Shown here: positions 54,237 through 62,826 of the stretch, in pieces
Numbering within the stretch: position 1 is the stretch's first letter
Layout of the letters: every line of letters starts with the position of its first letter
Source: Clostridia bacterium
GTDB lineage: Bacteria > Bacillota > Clostridia > Christensenellales > Borkfalkiaceae
Assembly: GCA_017471945.1 (NCBI GenBank)
Contig: JAFURH010000038.1
Location: 1 to 63,047, forward strand
DNA: 63,047 bases
Direction: 5' to 3'
Notes under the pieces: generated by a model
Databases searched by the model: none
Seen by the model: only the letters and a program-made list of their open reading frames with translations
What the model was told of the DNA's origin: nothing
Made by a program: the position numbers and the translations under genes

Positions 54237-55574
54237 ATGAGCGAAAACAAAAAGCAAGAAAAGAAAACGACCTCAAAACACTATTTGTCCGGTAAAGAGG
54301 TCCGCGCGATCGCCAAAGCCAACGCGAAGGAAATGCGCCGTCTTGAAAAAGCCAAGACGCGCAAGGCCGATCCTTCCGAATATACCACGACGATGAAGGA
54401 CGAAAACAACGTTCTCGAAGTAGAGAATCTTCATTCGTATTTCTTCACCGATCAAGGCGTCGTAAAGGCGGTAAACGGGGTATCTTTCAATATCCCGTTG
54501 AACTCCACCGTTGGCGTCGTAGGGGAATCGGGTTGCGGAAAATCCGTTACTTCTATGTCCGTAATGCGGCTTTTACAAGGACCTTCGGGGCAGATCGTAG
54601 AAGGCTCTATCCGTTTCAAAGCGTTGGATTATAAACGCGACGAAAAGGGCAAATTTATCCCCGTTTACGAAAAGGACGAGGACGGAAATATCGTCTACGA
54701 GCCCGTTCTCAACAAAAAAGGCGAACCTAAGCTCGACAAAGCGGGCAATCCCGTGACCGCGCCCAAACAACTCAAAGACGAACGCGGACTCGGCGTTTAC
54801 GAAAAGGAAGAAAAAGTATTCGATATCGCAAAAATGCCCATTCGGGAAATGTACCGTTTGCGCGGCAGACAGATGTCGATGGTATTCCAAGAACCGATGA
54901 CGTCCTTAAATCCCGTGTTCACGATCGGCAACCAACTCGACGAAGTGGTGTTGCTTCATATTCCCGGCGCGAACAAGGAGTTTGCCAAAAAGAGATCCCT
55001 CGAAATGCTGACGATGGTGGGGATCGCGATGCCCGAACGGGTGTACGCTTCCTATCCGCACGAGCTTTCGGGCGGTATGCGCCAACGCGTTATGATCGCA
55101 ATGGCGCTTGCGTGCGAGCCGCATTTGATCATCGCGGACGAGCCCACGACGGCGCTCGACGTGACCATTCAAGCGCAGGTTCTCGATCTGTTCAACGATC
55201 TGAAAAAAAAGATCAACAGTTCCATACTGCTCATCACGCACGATTTGGGCGTAATCGCGGAAATGGCGGATTACGTCGTGGTAATGTACGCGGGCAGAGT
55301 GATCGAACAGGGTACGGCTTCGGAGATCTTCCATCACCCCTGCCACCCCTACACGCAGGGCTTGCAGAAATCCAAGCCGACTATGAAATCCAAAGATAAG
55401 CTGTTCAGTATTCCGGGGAACGTGCCGAATCCCATCAATATGCCCGACACCTGCTATTTCAAAGAGCGGTGCTCGAAGTGTATCGGGAAATGTTCGGAAA
55501 CGTATCCGGGTATGATCCAAGTCAGCCCCACGCATTTCGTGGCTTGTCACTTATACGAGGAAAAGGAAGATTGA
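54237..55574 (+). CDS. oppD: Oligopeptide ABC transporter ATPase, OppD type, with insertion
   Basis: This 445-residue ATPase has Walker A G96-ESGCGK102-S, Q-loop [14 protein letters not shown], signature LSGGMRQRV, Walker [13 protein letters not shown] and the C-terminal oligo_HPY region with cysteines ([10 protein letters not shown]), typical of OppD/DppD. Two features are unusual: a basic Lys-rich N-terminal extension of about 55 residues, and an insertion of about 60 charged residues at roughly 134-193, between Walker A and the Q-loop, with tandem-like phrases ([21 protein letters not shown]). OppD is usually about 330-350 residues. Start is 2 bases after oppC. Confidence 0.94.
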   Translation: MSENKKQEKKTTSKHYLSGKEVRAIAKANAKEMRRLEKAKTRKADPSEYTTTMKDENNVLEVENLHSYFFTDQGVVKAVNGVSFNIPLNSTVGVVGESGCGKSVTSMSVMRLLQGPSGQIVEGSIRFKALDYKRDEKGKFIPVYEKDEDGNIVYEPVLNKKGEPKLDKAGNPVTAPKQLKDERGLGVYEKEEKVFDIAKMPIREMYRLRGRQMSMVFQEPMTSLNPVFTIGNQLDEVVLLHIPGANKEFAKKRSLEMLTMVGIAMPERVYASYPHELSGGMRQRVMIAMALACEPHLIIADEPTTALDVTIQAQVLDLFNDLKKKINSSILLITHDLGVIAEMADYVVVMYAGRVIEQGTASEIFHHPCHPYTQGLQKSKPTMKSKDKLFSIPGNVPNPINMPDTCYFKERCSKCIGKCSETYPGMIQVSPTHFVACHLYEEKED

Positions 55575-55575
55575 A

Positions 55576-56706
55576 ATGGAAAATAAAGAACTCGAAACGA
55601 ATATTCCCGAATCGGAAATAGCGGCGGACGCGGCGGTGGAAACGCCCGCGTTCGACGACGCCGCGCAAAAGGAAAAGGAAGAGCAGGCTCGCGAAGCCAA
55701 GATCGCCGCGGACAAACTTCTCCCGCCCGATCCCGACGCGCTTTTGGAAGTGCGCCACCTCAAAAAACACTTTATCTTGAAAAAGACGCTGATGGGCAAA
55801 CCCCTGTCCACCTTAAAAGCGGTTGACGACGTTTCTTTTACGGTTAAATCGGGCGAAACGCTCGGGATCGTAGGGGAATCGGGTTGCGGAAAAACCACGA
55901 TGGGAAGAACGATTTTAAAGCTTCACCAGCCCACCGACGGTCAAATCTTTTTCGAAGGGAAAGACATTGCGGGCTATTCTCCCAAGGAAATGCGCGCGCT
56001 CAGAACGAAAATGCAGATCGTATTCCAAGATCCGTATTCTTCCCTGCCGCCCAGAAGCACGGTCGGCGGGATTCTCGCCGAGCCCGTAAAAGTGCATAAT
56101 ATCGTGCCCAAGGCAGAAGTCAAAGACTACGTTTTGCAGATTATGGAACAATGCGGCTTGCGCGATTACTATTACGAACGCTATCCCCACGAATTTTCGG
56201 GCGGTCAGCGCCAGCGTATCTGTATCGCGCGCGCGTTGACGGTCGATCCCAAACTCGTCGTTTGCGACGAGCCCGTGTCCGCGCTCGACGTATCCATTCA
56301 GGCGCAGATCATCAACCTTTTAAAGAAAATTCAAGAAGAAAGAAACCTTACGTATCTTTTCATTTCACACGACTTGTCCGTCGTCAAATACATTTCCGAC
56401 AAGATCGGCGTTATGTATCTTGGCTCGATGGTGGAATTCGGAGAAAAGGACGAAATTTTCGATAACCCTATGCATCCGTACACGAACGCGCTGTTCTCCG
56501 CCGTTCCCAATCCCAATCCCGACGAAAAAGTACAGCGTATCATCTTAAAGGGAGATATCCCTTCGCCCGCCAACCCGCCTATGGGCTGTAAATTCCACAC
56601 CCGTTGCCCGAGAGCGATGGAGATCTGTAAGCATATCGCGCCCGAGTATAAGGAATACGGCAAAGGACATTTCGTGGCTTGTCACGCTTGCGAACAGGAG
56701 TCGTAA
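55576..56706 (+). CDS. oppF: Oligopeptide ABC transporter ATPase, OppF type
   Basis: The 376-residue partner of OppD has Walker A G100-ESGCGK106-T, Q-loop IVFQDPYSSLPPRSTV, signature FSGGQRQRICIARAL, Walker B LVVCDEPVSALDVS and an oligo_HPY tail with conserved cysteines (CKFHTRCPRAMEIC). An acidic, Ala-rich N-terminal extension of about 50 residues precedes the ABC domain, complementary in charge to the basic extension of OppD. It starts 1 base after oppD stops; AAAAGGAAG precedes the ATG. Confidence 0.95.
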   Translation: MENKELETNIPESEIAADAAVETPAFDDAAQKEKEEQAREAKIAADKLLPPDPDALLEVRHLKKHFILKKTLMGKPLSTLKAVDDVSFTVKSGETLGIVGESGCGKTTMGRTILKLHQPTDGQIFFEGKDIAGYSPKEMRALRTKMQIVFQDPYSSLPPRSTVGGILAEPVKVHNIVPKAEVKDYVLQIMEQCGLRDYYYERYPHEFSGGQRQRICIARALTVDPKLVVCDEPVSALDVSIQAQIINLLKKIQEERNLTYLFISHDLSVVKYISDKIGVMYLGSMVEFGEKDEIFDNPMHPYTNALFSAVPNPNPDEKVQRIILKGDIPSPANPPMGCKFHTRCPRAMEICKHIAPEYKEYGKGHFVACHACEQES

Positions 56707-56975
56707 TGGCGAAAAAGAAAAAGAAAAAAGAAAAAATCGTATACTACGACGACAATTCCACGATCAGCGATATGTCGGGCGTATCCCGTTCACGGGGGAA
56801 TTCCGCGCCCAAGTCTACGAAGCAAGATCAAAGCTTAAAACAGGTGCAGGGTACGAGTAAGTGGAGAACGTTTTGGTCGGCGTTTAAAATGATGCTGTTG
56901 CCTACCGTATTTGCGCTCGCGGTGATCGGCGTGTTGTATTTATTGCTTATGCTGGCGACGGGGAATTTGTTTTGA
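56706..56975 (+). CDS. Small single-helix membrane protein at the end of the opp operon
   Basis: ATG at 56706 overlaps the oppF stop by one base (TAATG). The 89-residue product starts with a run of lysines, has a polar Ser/Gln-rich middle and one C-terminal hydrophobic helix (MLLPTVFALAVIGVLYLLLM). The coupling suggests it accompanies the transporter, but no family is recognised. Confidence 0.7.
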   Translation: MAKKKKKKEKIVYYDDNSTISDMSGVSRSRGNSAPKSTKQDQSLKQVQGTSKWRTFWSAFKMMLLPTVFALAVIGVLYLLLMLATGNLF

Positions 56976-57011
56976 CAGAAAAATCGTTACGGTAAAAATT
57001 AACTTTTTCTT

Positions 57012-57046
57012 GCCACGGGCTTTCAGCCCGTGGCGTTGACTTTTTA
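57012..57046 (+). terminator. Hairpin ending the opp operon, overlapping the next promoter
   Basis: GCCACGGGC-tttca-GCCCGTGGC is a perfect 9-bp stem, followed after a few bases by TTTTT. The -35 box of the next promoter (TTGACT, 57036) begins two bases after the stem. Confidence 0.6.
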
Positions 57047-57064
57047 AAAGGAATATGTTACAAT
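57036..57064 (+). promoter_or_regulatory. Promoter of the YhaO/YhaN-like pair
   Basis: TTGACT (57036-57041), 17 bases, TACAAT (57059-57064). GAGGAG precedes the ATG at 57104. Confidence 0.8.
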
Positions 57065-57103
57065 ATAAAAAAGCTCTTTAAAGAGTAACGACGAGGAGTT
57101 TTT

Positions 57104-58180
57104 ATGCTCAGGCTCATTCATTGCGCCGATATCCATCTCGGCTCGAAAATGACGGCGAAATTGCCCAAAGAAAAAGCGGACGAACGCAAGGCCGAACTCC
57201 GCGCGTCTTTCGCACGGATGCTGGATTACGCCGAATCTGCGGGCGTAAAAGGGGTGATCATCGCGGGGGACGCGTTCGATTCCGACCGCCCTTTAAAACA
57301 GGACAAAACGTATTTTTACAGCGTGATCCGAAATCATCCGCGGATCGATTTTTTCTACCTTCGCGGCAACCACGATCGCGAAGAGTCCTACGAGGAATAC
57401 GACCTTCCCAATTTAAAGACCTTTTCTTCGGAATGGAAAAGCTTTTCTTACGGCTACGTGAAGATCAGCGGCGCGGAAGCTTGTTCGGAAAACGCGCTTT
57501 CGGCGTACTCGTCCTTAACCCTTAAAAAAGACGAAAAAAATATCGTCGTTTTGCACGGAGAACTTTCAAACGGGGCGGGCAGGTACGAGATCAACCTAAA
57601 AAAACTCCGCGGGAAGAATATCGATTATTTAGCCCTCGGACATATCCATTCTTACGCGGAAGGAATGATAGACGAGCGGGGCAGGTACGCGTTCAGCGGC
57701 TGTTTGGAGGGGCGCGGCTTCGACGAAACGGGCGAAAAAGGATTCGTTTTGCTTGAAACGGACGAAACGACCCCCTACGGCGGGGTCAAAAGCCGTTTTA
57801 TTCCGTGGTCTGCCCGCGTGATACGCGAATTCGTCGTGGATATCACGGGCGCGCAGGATTCCTTTGAAGCCTGTCAACGCGTGAGGGCGTATATCCGCGC
57901 GGAGAAAAAGGACTTATGCCGTATCCGTGTAACGGGAGAAATTTCGTTCGATAACGAAACGCTTGCCGCCGATCTGGAAAAATATTTGTCGGGCGAATAT
58001 TATTTCGTTTCCGTCAAAGACGAAACGGCGCGCAAATTCGATCTTGCCGCTCTTGCGGGCGATCTGTCCTTGAAAGGGGAGTTTATCCGCGGCGTTTTAA
58101 ACGACCCGCGTTATGGCGAAAGCGAAAAAAGCAAGATCATTTCCTTGGGACTCAAAGCGCTTTCGGGCAGGGAGGTGTGA
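57104..58180 (+). CDS. yhaO: DNA-repair metallophosphoesterase, YhaO/SbcD-like
   Basis: The 358-residue protein has the five metal-binding motifs of Mre11/SbcD nucleases: D9-I-H11 in CADIHLGS, GDAFDSD, RGNHDRE, LHGELS and LGHIHSYAEG. It should cut DNA ends or hairpins in concert with a coiled-coil ATPase. The ATPase gene follows immediately, as yhaN does in Bacillus. It has its own promoter after the opp operon. Confidence 0.9.
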   Translation: MLRLIHCADIHLGSKMTAKLPKEKADERKAELRASFARMLDYAESAGVKGVIIAGDAFDSDRPLKQDKTYFYSVIRNHPRIDFFYLRGNHDREESYEEYDLPNLKTFSSEWKSFSYGYVKISGAEACSENALSAYSSLTLKKDEKNIVVLHGELSNGAGRYEINLKKLRGKNIDYLALGHIHSYAEGMIDERGRYAFSGCLEGRGFDETGEKGFVLLETDETTPYGGVKSRFIPWSARVIREFVVDITGAQDSFEACQRVRAYIRAEKKDLCRIRVTGEISFDNETLAADLEKYLSGEYYFVSVKDETARKFDLAALAGDLSLKGEFIRGVLNDPRYGESEKSKIISLGLKALSGREV

Positions 58181-58182
58181 GC

Positions 58183-59763
58183 GTGCGGCTGATTTCTTTA
58201 TATATTGAAAACTACGGCAAATTCACGCGGACGGAATACGCGTTTTCTCCTTTTATCACGGAATTTTGCGAGGATAACGGCTACGGCAAAACCACCCTTG
58301 CGTCCTTTTTGAAAGCGATGTTCTACGGGCTTCCTTCGTATACGGCAAGAAGCAAAGTTTTTTCCGATCGCGAACGCTATTACCCCTACCACGGGGGAAA
58401 ATTCGGCGGGAATCTGCGCTTTGAATGGCAAGGCAGGGAATACCGTATCGAGCGGTTTTTTGATAAAAAAAGCGAAACGAAGGACGAATGTCGGGTCTTT
58501 TGCGGGAACGTTTTAACGAACGAGTTTAAAGGCGGGATCGGGCAAACGGTGTTCGGTCTGGACGAGGAATCCTTCGAGCGCACGGCGTTTTTTTCGGCGA
58601 GCGACGGGGAACTCTGTTCGACGGGCGGGATCGATCGCAAGCTTAACCGCTTCGTCGAAAACGCGGACGGCGACGGGGATTTTGTTTCCGCGATCGCCGC
58701 GATCGAGAAAGCGAGCAAAACGCTCAAAGCGGCGCGGGGAAACAACGATCTGATCTCCCGCCAAAAGGAAAAAATATTCGCTTTAAAAAACCGTATCGCC
58801 GATTTAAAAACCGTCGAAAACGGACTCGGGGAATTATATAGAGAACGCAAAACGCTTGCGGAGGAACTGAAAACGCTTGCGCAAAACGAACGGGAAGAAA
58901 TTTCCGTGCAAAGCAAGATCGAGCTTTTGAAATCGCAAACCGCAAACGCTCCCGCGCCCGAAAAACCGCTTCGAAAACGTCGGCTCGTCGGCGTGCTCGC
59001 GATCACTTGTTTGTTTTTTCTCGACGGCGTTATCGAGCTTGCGCTGGATCGAATCTGGGGCTTGATCGGCTTGTCCCTCGGCGTACTCTCCGCGTGCGCG
59101 GTCGGTTTCCTTTCCCGTAAACGAAAATCGCCTAAACCCGAAATAGAAAGCGATTTGGCTTCTCTGGAACGACGGCTCGAATCCTTGAACGGAGGAGCTG
59201 GAATACGCGAACTTTACGAGCAAAAAACGCGCGAGCTTGCACGCCTCGACGAGCGCATTTTTGCGGACGAATCGGAAGCTGCGCGCTTGCCCGAGCTGTT
59301 GGAGCTTCTCGAAAGCGAAGAGGAGCTTTTGGAATCCTACGAAACCCGCTATGCCCTTTTAAATAAAACGAAAGCCGCCTTGGAAGCGGCGGAAAAACGG
59401 CTGAAAGACAAATATATCAAGCCGATGCAAGAGGGCTTTACGGGCTATGCGGAAACGGTTGAAAAAACGCTTGGCGAAAAAATGCAAATGGACGAAAATT
59501 TCCGTCTCACCTTCGAGCGTGGCGGGGAATTGAGAAGCGACGGGCATTTGAGCGCGGGGCAGCGCGCCGTCGCCGATCTTTGCTTCCGCCTTGCCCTAAT
59601 CGATAATATGTACGAATCCGAACCGCCTTTTTTGATTCTCGACGACCCCTTCGTCAGCCTCGACGAAACGCATTTTAGAAGAGTTGCGAAGGTGTTGAGG
59701 GCGATATCGGAAGAAAAACAAATCGTATATTTTTGTTGCCACGAAAGCCGAAAAATCAAATAA
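58183..59763 (+). CDS. yhaN: Short YhaN-like ABC ATPase with coiled coil and membrane helices
   Basis: GTG at 58183 lies 7 bases after GGGAGG, whereas an upstream GTG at 58177 is only 1 base from it, so 58183 is chosen (526 residues). P-loop NGYGKTTLASF near residue 36, signature LSAGQRAVADLCFRL and Walker B FLILDDPFVSLD near the C-terminus form an SMC/Rad50-like head. The middle has two short coiled coils split by a hydrophobic hairpin (about 268-310). B. subtilis YhaN is near 960 residues, so this form has a shortened coil. It pairs with YhaO in DNA-end processing; the hydrophobic hairpin could place it at the membrane. Confidence 0.87.
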   Translation: MRLISLYIENYGKFTRTEYAFSPFITEFCEDNGYGKTTLASFLKAMFYGLPSYTARSKVFSDRERYYPYHGGKFGGNLRFEWQGREYRIERFFDKKSETKDECRVFCGNVLTNEFKGGIGQTVFGLDEESFERTAFFSASDGELCSTGGIDRKLNRFVENADGDGDFVSAIAAIEKASKTLKAARGNNDLISRQKEKIFALKNRIADLKTVENGLGELYRERKTLAEELKTLAQNEREEISVQSKIELLKSQTANAPAPEKPLRKRRLVGVLAITCLFFLDGVIELALDRIWGLIGLSLGVLSACAVGFLSRKRKSPKPEIESDLASLERRLESLNGGAGIRELYEQKTRELARLDERIFADESEAARLPELLELLESEEELLESYETRYALLNKTKAALEAAEKRLKDKYIKPMQEGFTGYAETVEKTLGEKMQMDENFRLTFERGGELRSDGHLSAGQRAVADLCFRLALIDNMYESEPPFLILDDPFVSLDETHFRRVAKVLRAISEEKQIVYFCCHESRKIK

Positions 59764-59785
59764 GAAAAAATATAAAAAAATATAC

Positions 59786-59815
59786 AAAAAGCCACCTTAA
59801 CGGGTGGCTTTTTTC
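59786..59815. terminator. Bidirectional terminator between yhaN-like and AraC genes
   Basis: AAAAAGCCACC-ttaac-GGGTGGCTTTTTT forms a hairpin with A and T runs on opposite sides, at the convergent gene ends. Confidence 0.9.
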
Positions 59816-60665
59816 AATGCGGTTTGTAAGTTTTTCGATACTGTATCGGGCTCAGCTCGTACTTTTCTTTAAAGATCTTGTTTAGGTAAGAAAGGGAATC
59901 TATGCCGACCTGCTCGGCGATTTGTTGTAGGGAATAATCCGTCGTTTTTAGATAATACGCAACGTGCGCGACCCGCACGTTTTTTAAATAATCGGATATG
60001 GAGATCCCCATATGCTGCTTGAATATCCGACAGATATAAGAATGGCTGTATCCGCAATCGGCAATAATCGCCGAAAGCCCTTTTTTGATAAAGTGAATCT
60101 TGTTCGCGTCCTCGATAAGTTTTTTGATAAAACGAGGGGTGTTCGAGCCGTCGTTGCCGTCTTTTTCCTGATTCTCTTCAAGTACTCTGTGCAAAATTTT
60201 AAGAAGCAAGCTGATGCCTACACACCGTTTCCTGCCTACGTTTTCTTCGCGTGAGAACTCGCTTAAACTCTGCTCGATTTCCATAATTTCCTGAATGGAA
60301 AAATGCACGTTCCCCCCGCGGGAGTTTCTGATGAAATCTAAGGAGGAGGGGACGAGGGCACAGATTTGTTCGAACAATTCCGTGGATATCATAATATCTC
60401 GGTTCGCCGACTTGACCTTGGGATCGGAACGAATGGAATGAACGTCGCTCGGCGTTAAAATAATGCAATCGCCCGCGCTCAAAGCCGATTGCTTTCCGTT
60501 TAAATAATGAGTCACTTGCCCCGAAAGAATATAAAAAATCTCGTAAAATTCGTGCTTATGTTGCGAAATCGCGTTGTCGTGCACGAGATGCGTTGAAATT
60601 CCTACGTCTGACGAGATCGGGTAGGTGATCAGTTTTAATTGAGTTTCTCCCCTTTGCGTATCCAT
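59814..60665 (-). CDS. AraC-family transcription regulator with cupin domain
   Basis: The 283-residue protein has an N-terminal cupin sensor domain (QHKHEFYEIFYILSGQVTHY, residues 35-54) and a C-terminal AraC HTH pair (about 185-280) with CGYSHSYICRIFKQHMGIS and the family signature IGIDSLSYLNKIFKEKYELS shifted slightly. Such regulators sense a sugar or similar ligand. It is divergent from a solute-binding lipoprotein gene, its likely target. A near-consensus promoter ends only 6 bases before the ATG, so the mRNA may be leaderless. Confidence 0.93.
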   Translation of the reverse strand: MDTQRGETQLKLITYPISSDVGISTHLVHDNAISQHKHEFYEIFYILSGQVTHYLNGKQSALSAGDCIILTPSDVHSIRSDPKVKSANRDIMISTELFEQICALVPSSLDFIRNSRGGNVHFSIQEIMEIEQSLSEFSREENVGRKRCVGISLLLKILHRVLEENQEKDGNDGSNTPRFIKKLIEDANKIHFIKKGLSAIIADCGYSHSYICRIFKQHMGISISDYLKNVRVAHVAYYLKTTDYSLQQIAEQVGIDSLSYLNKIFKEKYELSPIQYRKTYKPH

Positions 60666-60671
60666 AATTGA

Positions 60672-60700
60672 ATTATAGCATATTATCGCCTCAATGGCAA
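60672..60700 (-). promoter_or_regulatory. Promoter of the AraC gene, giving a leaderless message
   Basis: On the minus strand TTGCCA (60700-60695), 17 bases, TATAAT (60677-60672), then 6 bases to the ATG. The predicted start of transcription falls on or next to the A of the start codon. Confidence 0.8.
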
Positions 60701-60809
60701 GTAAATTGATAAAAAAAGTTAAAAAGAGCGCATTTTGGAAAAAACAGAGCAGTTTTTGGATTTTTTATTTTGAACGCGAAACGCTGCGCCTATGGCTCAA
60801 AAGACGGGG

Positions 60810-60826
60810 CTTCCCCTTAGGGGAAG
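60810..60826. repeat. Small perfect palindrome in the divergent intergenic region
   Basis: CTTCCCC-tta-GGGGAAG, a 7-bp hairpin, in a 402-base gap without genes. The remainder of the gap (60701-60905) shows no other feature I can support. Confidence 0.5.
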
Positions 60827-60905
60827 AAGTTCCGAAAATTGGGAAAAAAACCCTAAAAATGGGGATTTAGTTCAAAATAGAGCATTATTTGGAAAAATCA
60901 GTGTA

Positions 60906-60934
60906 TTGAAATTACAATTTTTATGTGATATAAT
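60906..60934 (+). promoter_or_regulatory. Promoter of the family-1 solute-binding protein gene
   Basis: TTGAAA (60906-60911), 17 bases, TATAAT (60929-60934) with extended -10 TG at 60926-60927. The leader is about 125 bases. Confidence 0.85.
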
Positions 60935-60967
60935 TGATATGCTAAAAGAATTTGAGGGACGATCCGT

Positions 60968-61019
60968 CCGCGGAAATTTTCATTTCCGCGGTAGGCAAGC
61001 GGCTCTGCCGCTTGCCTAC
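60968..61019 (+). promoter_or_regulatory. Two consecutive perfect hairpins in the 5' leader
   Basis: Hairpin 1 is CCGCGGAAAT-tttc-ATTTCCGCGG (60968-60991). Hairpin 2 is GTAGGCAAGCGGC-tct-GCCGCTTGCCTAC (60991-61119 minus 100, i.e. 60991-61019), sharing one base with hairpin 1, then A-rich sequence to the ribosome site AAGGAGG. They could affect mRNA stability or attenuate transcription, or be an inserted palindromic repeat; no poly-T tract follows. Confidence 0.65.
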
Positions 61020-61067
61020 TATAAAAAAATATTTATTTGATAAAAAATAATTCTAAGGAGGATTATT

Positions 61068-62753
61068 ATGAAAAAAATTTCCAAACTTCTGTCGATTTTG
61101 CTTGCGGGCGCGTGCCTCGGCAGCGCGTTTGCAGGTTGTAGCGACACCGGCGGCACGGGCGGCGTACAGATCGACGAAACCAAGAACCAGATCAGAGTGG
61201 GTTCTTTCAACGGCGGCTTCGGCACGAAATGGCTCGAAGAGATCGCGAAGGACTTCGAGGCGGCGTACGCAAACGAAACGTTCGGCACGAACAAAACGGG
61301 CGTGCAGGTGATTATCGACCCGCAGGAAAACTTCATCGGTCAAACGCTTGCGGAGAATATCGCCAAGAGCAAGAACAGCGTTATCTTTGCCGAACAGGTG
61401 TATTACGACGAAATGGTGAAGAAGAACTTGCTACTCGATATCACCGACGTTATGAAAAGCGAACCCGCGCAAGGGGACGGCACTCTCGAAAGCAAGCTCC
61501 TCGACTGGCAGGTGGAAGTGCTCAACCGCGAAGGCAAGTACTACGCGCTCCCGCACTATCAGATTTTCAGCGGTTTGATCTACGACAAGGATCTCTTCGA
61601 AGAATACGGCTTCTTCCTTCCGCTCTATCCCGATACGGACGCGAACGAGTACGGTTTCCTCGCCGATCCTTCCTATCCCAAGTCCTACGGACCTGACGGC
61701 GAGCCGGAAACGGACGACGACGGCTTGCCTTCGACCTACGAGGAACTCGAAAGCCTGATTTATTATATGGCGAAGGGCACGGACGTTACGCCGTTTATTT
61801 GGACGGGGAAATCCAAGGGCTACATAAACAAAGCGGTCGTGGCGGCGGCTTCGGCGTATAACGGCAAGGACGGTATGCTCGTGCAAGCAACCTTCGATTC
61901 CAAGGGCAAGGAGCTGGAAGTGGTGACGGGCTTTGCGCAAAACGGCGACCCGATCGTGGAAAAGAAAGCGATCACGCCCGAAACGGGATATCTCGCTCGC
62001 CAACTCTACGGCTCGTACCTTGGCTACGAGTTCTGCGAATATATCCTTTCCGACAACGATTTCTATACCTCGTCTACGAGAGGGGATACCGTTTCCCAAA
62101 CGGGCGCGCAGAGAGAATATATCTACTCGGCGTATGAAAAGGGTCAAGACCCTATCGCGTTCTTATTAGACGGCGGGTATTGGGAAAACGAAGCGACGAA
62201 CGCTTTTAAGACCTTCGAGGACAAATTCGACGCGAATCATAAGTTTGAAAGAAACTTCGGAATGCTGCCGATGCCGACGGCAGAAGGCGGAGTGGCGACG
62301 ATGACGGACACGGCGTTTTCCTACGTGGTTGCGAACGCGAATATCGCAAGCAATCCGCTCGAAGTGAAGATTGCGAAGGCGTTTTTACAGTTCTGCTATT
62401 CGAACGCCGCGCTTGAAAAGTTCACCCTTTCGACGGGCTCGACGAGAGCGCTTAAATACGATATCAGCGCCGACGCGTACGGCAAACTTTCGAGCTATCA
62501 ACAATCCGTTTGGGATCAGAGAAAGGCTGGCGACTGGACGGCGACCGTTTCCACGAACAAGACGTATTTGAACGCGCAGACGAAGTTCTCGCTGACGGCG
62601 AACTCGGAATACTACATTTCCGACGTTGCGGGAAAGGGGCAGTTTAAGAATATCTACGCAGCGGTGAAGGGTAACGGATTGACGGCGGCGGATTACTTCA
62701 AGGGCTTGTGGATCTCGGAAAGCGTTTGGAAAGATACGTATTACAAGGGTTGA
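61068..62753 (+). CDS. Family-1 type (sugar) ABC transporter substrate-binding lipoprotein
   Basis: The 561-residue protein has a lipoprotein signal ending F21-A22-G23-C24, a Gly-rich linker (SDTGGTGGV), and a binding fold: IRVGSFNGGFGTKWLEEIAK, then YYALPHYQIFSGLIYDKDLF and YEELESLIYYMAKGT near 220, and LPMPTAEGGVATMTD near 400. These resemble SBP family 1/8 proteins for oligosaccharides. It is divergent from an AraC regulator, and AAGGAGG precedes the ATG. Permease genes are not within the window and may lie further right or elsewhere. Confidence 0.9.
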   Translation: MKKISKLLSILLAGACLGSAFAGCSDTGGTGGVQIDETKNQIRVGSFNGGFGTKWLEEIAKDFEAAYANETFGTNKTGVQVIIDPQENFIGQTLAENIAKSKNSVIFAEQVYYDEMVKKNLLLDITDVMKSEPAQGDGTLESKLLDWQVEVLNREGKYYALPHYQIFSGLIYDKDLFEEYGFFLPLYPDTDANEYGFLADPSYPKSYGPDGEPETDDDGLPSTYEELESLIYYMAKGTDVTPFIWTGKSKGYINKAVVAAASAYNGKDGMLVQATFDSKGKELEVVTGFAQNGDPIVEKKAITPETGYLARQLYGSYLGYEFCEYILSDNDFYTSSTRGDTVSQTGAQREYIYSAYEKGQDPIAFLLDGGYWENEATNAFKTFEDKFDANHKFERNFGMLPMPTAEGGVATMTDTAFSYVVANANIASNPLEVKIAKAFLQFCYSNAALEKFTLSTGSTRALKYDISADAYGKLSSYQQSVWDQRKAGDWTATVSTNKTYLNAQTKFSLTANSEYYISDVAGKGQFKNIYAAVKGNGLTAADYFKGLWISESVWKDTYYKG

Positions 62754-62790
62754 GGGGATTGCCGCGGTCGCGGCGCTCCCTCGCAATGAC
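62754..62790. repeat. Dispersed GTCATTGC repeat, copy 2 (inverted)
   Basis: Thirty-seven bases beginning directly after the stop codon read, on the minus strand, GTCATTGCGAGGG to CAATCCCC, closely matching 25285-25320. Confidence 0.7.
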
Positions 62791-62826
62791 ATAAAAAAAA
62801 TTGAAATATTAAGGAGGAACTAAACA

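Noticed and set aside
58177..58179. GTG start overlapping the yhaO-like stop
   Set aside because: It is one base from the Shine-Dalgarno sequence; the GTG at 58183 has the correct spacing.
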